Positions 13,925-14,557 of a stretch of DNA of 14,557 bases are shown here, in pieces (position 1 is the stretch's first letter; each line of letters begins with the position of its first letter). Origin of the DNA: Anaerolineae bacterium (GTDB lineage: Bacteria; Chloroflexota; Anaerolineae; JAAYZQ01); NCBI GenBank assembly GCA_016926595.1, contig JAFGOG010000365.1, positions 1 to 14,557 on the forward strand, read 5' to 3'. Position numbers and translations under genes: made by a program. The notes beneath the pieces are model-generated. The model was given only the letters and a program-made list of their open reading frames with translations, did not search any database and was not told the origin of the DNA.

Positions 13925-14557
13925 ATGCGCGCCGAGATCGTCAGCACCGGCACCGAGCTCCTGCTCGGCCAGATAGACGACACCAACGCCACCTACCTGG
14001 CCAGGCAACTGCGCGACCTGGGCATCGACCTCTTTTTCCGGACCACCGTCGGCGACAACGAGCTGCGCATCGCCCAGGCCTTGGACCTGGCGCTCAGCCG
14101 GGCCGACGTGGCGATCACCACCGGCGGGCTCGGCCCGACGGTCGACGACGTGACCCGCGAGGCAGTGGCCCGGGTCACCGGCCGGCCGCTGGCGATGCAC
14201 CCCGAGCTGCTGGCCCAGATCGAGGCTTTTTTCGCCCGTTTCGGGTCGCACATGACCGACAACAACCGCCGCCAGGCCTGCCTGCCGGAGGGCTGCATCC
14301 CCATCGAAAACCCGGTCGGCACGGCGCCGGCGTTCATCGTCGAAGACGAAAAGGGGACGATCATCACCCTGCCGGGCGTGCCGCACGAAATGCGCACCCT
14401 GATGGAGAATGCCGTGGCGCCTTATCTCCAAAAGCGGCTGGGGCGGACGGAGGCGATCGTCACCCGCGTTCTCAGGACTGTGGCGATCGGCGAGAGCCGC
14501 ATCGACCAGGCCATCGCCGACCTGGAGACGTCGTCCAACCCGACCGTCGGCCTGTCG
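13925..14557 (+). CDS. cinA: CinA-family protein, N-terminal part (cut by window end)
   Basis: The frame is open to the last base, giving 211 residues from ATG 13925, which is preceded by AGGAGG (13915-13920). The visible part is the MoCF-like (COG1058) domain of CinA: S-T-G-T-E-L-L-L-G-Q-I at 7-17, T-T-G-G-L-G-P-T-V-D-D-V-T at 65-77, and L-P-G-V-P-H-E-M further on. In characterised CinA proteins this domain hydrolyses ADP-ribose and a C-terminal domain deamidates nicotinamide mononucleotide, serving pyridine nucleotide salvage. Whether the C-terminal deamidase domain is present cannot be seen here. The gene is on the same strand as acpS and 45 bp from it. The gap holds only a weak 5-bp GACCC/GGGTC stem, so co-transcription is likely. 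Confidence 0.92.
   Translation, partial: MRAEIVSTGTELLLGQIDDTNATYLARQLRDLGIDLFFRTTVGDNELRIAQALDLALSRADVAITTGGLGPTVDDVTREAVARVTGRPLAMHPELLAQIEAFFARFGSHMTDNNRRQACLPEGCIPIENPVGTAPAFIVEDEKGTIITLPGVPHEMRTLMENAVAPYLQKRLGRTEAIVTRVLRTVAIGESRIDQAIADLETSSNPTVGLS

Overview
The window reads as a stretch of a high-GC bacterial chromosome, most likely Chloroflexota (an Anaerolineae- or Ardenticatenia-like lineage). This is an inference. It rests on the Pro/Thr-rich lipoprotein linker, the secreted mosaic protein with a hydrophobic 'HLPIFLK' segment before its last domain, and the overall gene content. Nothing here fixes the genus.

Layout. (1) 3-470: the C-terminal end of a dipeptide-epimerase-like enolase-superfamily enzyme. 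(2) 657-4487: a 1276-residue secreted mosaic protein with a metzincin-like HExxHxxGxxD site, CARDB, FN3, LamG and NHL modules. (3) 4557-5816: a Tat-exported lipoprotein with a clan GH-A-like glycosidase domain, preceded by a near-consensus promoter so close to the ATG that the mRNA should be leaderless. (4) Minus strand, 5837-7090: a GxxExxY (PD-(D/E)XK-like) protein gene followed directly by a sugar-phosphate isomerase/epimerase-like TIM-barrel gene. (5) 7380-7888: a RelE/YafQ-type toxin-antitoxin pair transcribed away from the GxxExxY gene. (6) 8164-14557: ugd - M16 peptidase - inactive M16 homologue - second ugd - acpS - cinA (cut by the window end), all on the plus strand.

The most unusual part is 6673-8058. 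Interspersed 9-bp-period repeats built on CACTGA / TCAGTG with a TTCCAG terminus occur at the GxxExxY / TIM-barrel junction, as an almost perfectly symmetric inverted array in the predicted 5' leader of the GxxExxY mRNA (7112-7198), and as a second array with two perfect 13-bp hairpins (7911-8058) that stops 1 bp before the ugd promoter. The two large arrays bracket the toxin-antitoxin module. A different 9-bp repeat (CCTTTGTNN x3) lies before the second ugd. A predicted nuclease family sitting among structured nonamer arrays is the best candidate here for a poorly described repeat-nuclease element.

Four promoters can be read with -35 and -10 hexamers exactly 17 bp apart, and all four have GG directly before the -10 box (GGTACAAT, GGTACATT, GGTATAGT, GGTACAAT). 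They support a single house-keeping sigma pattern in this genome. Functionally, the plus-strand block from 8164 would supply UDP-glucuronate (two Ugd paralogues, one with an altered NAD-binding position), a two-subunit M16 protease, holo-ACP synthase and CinA.
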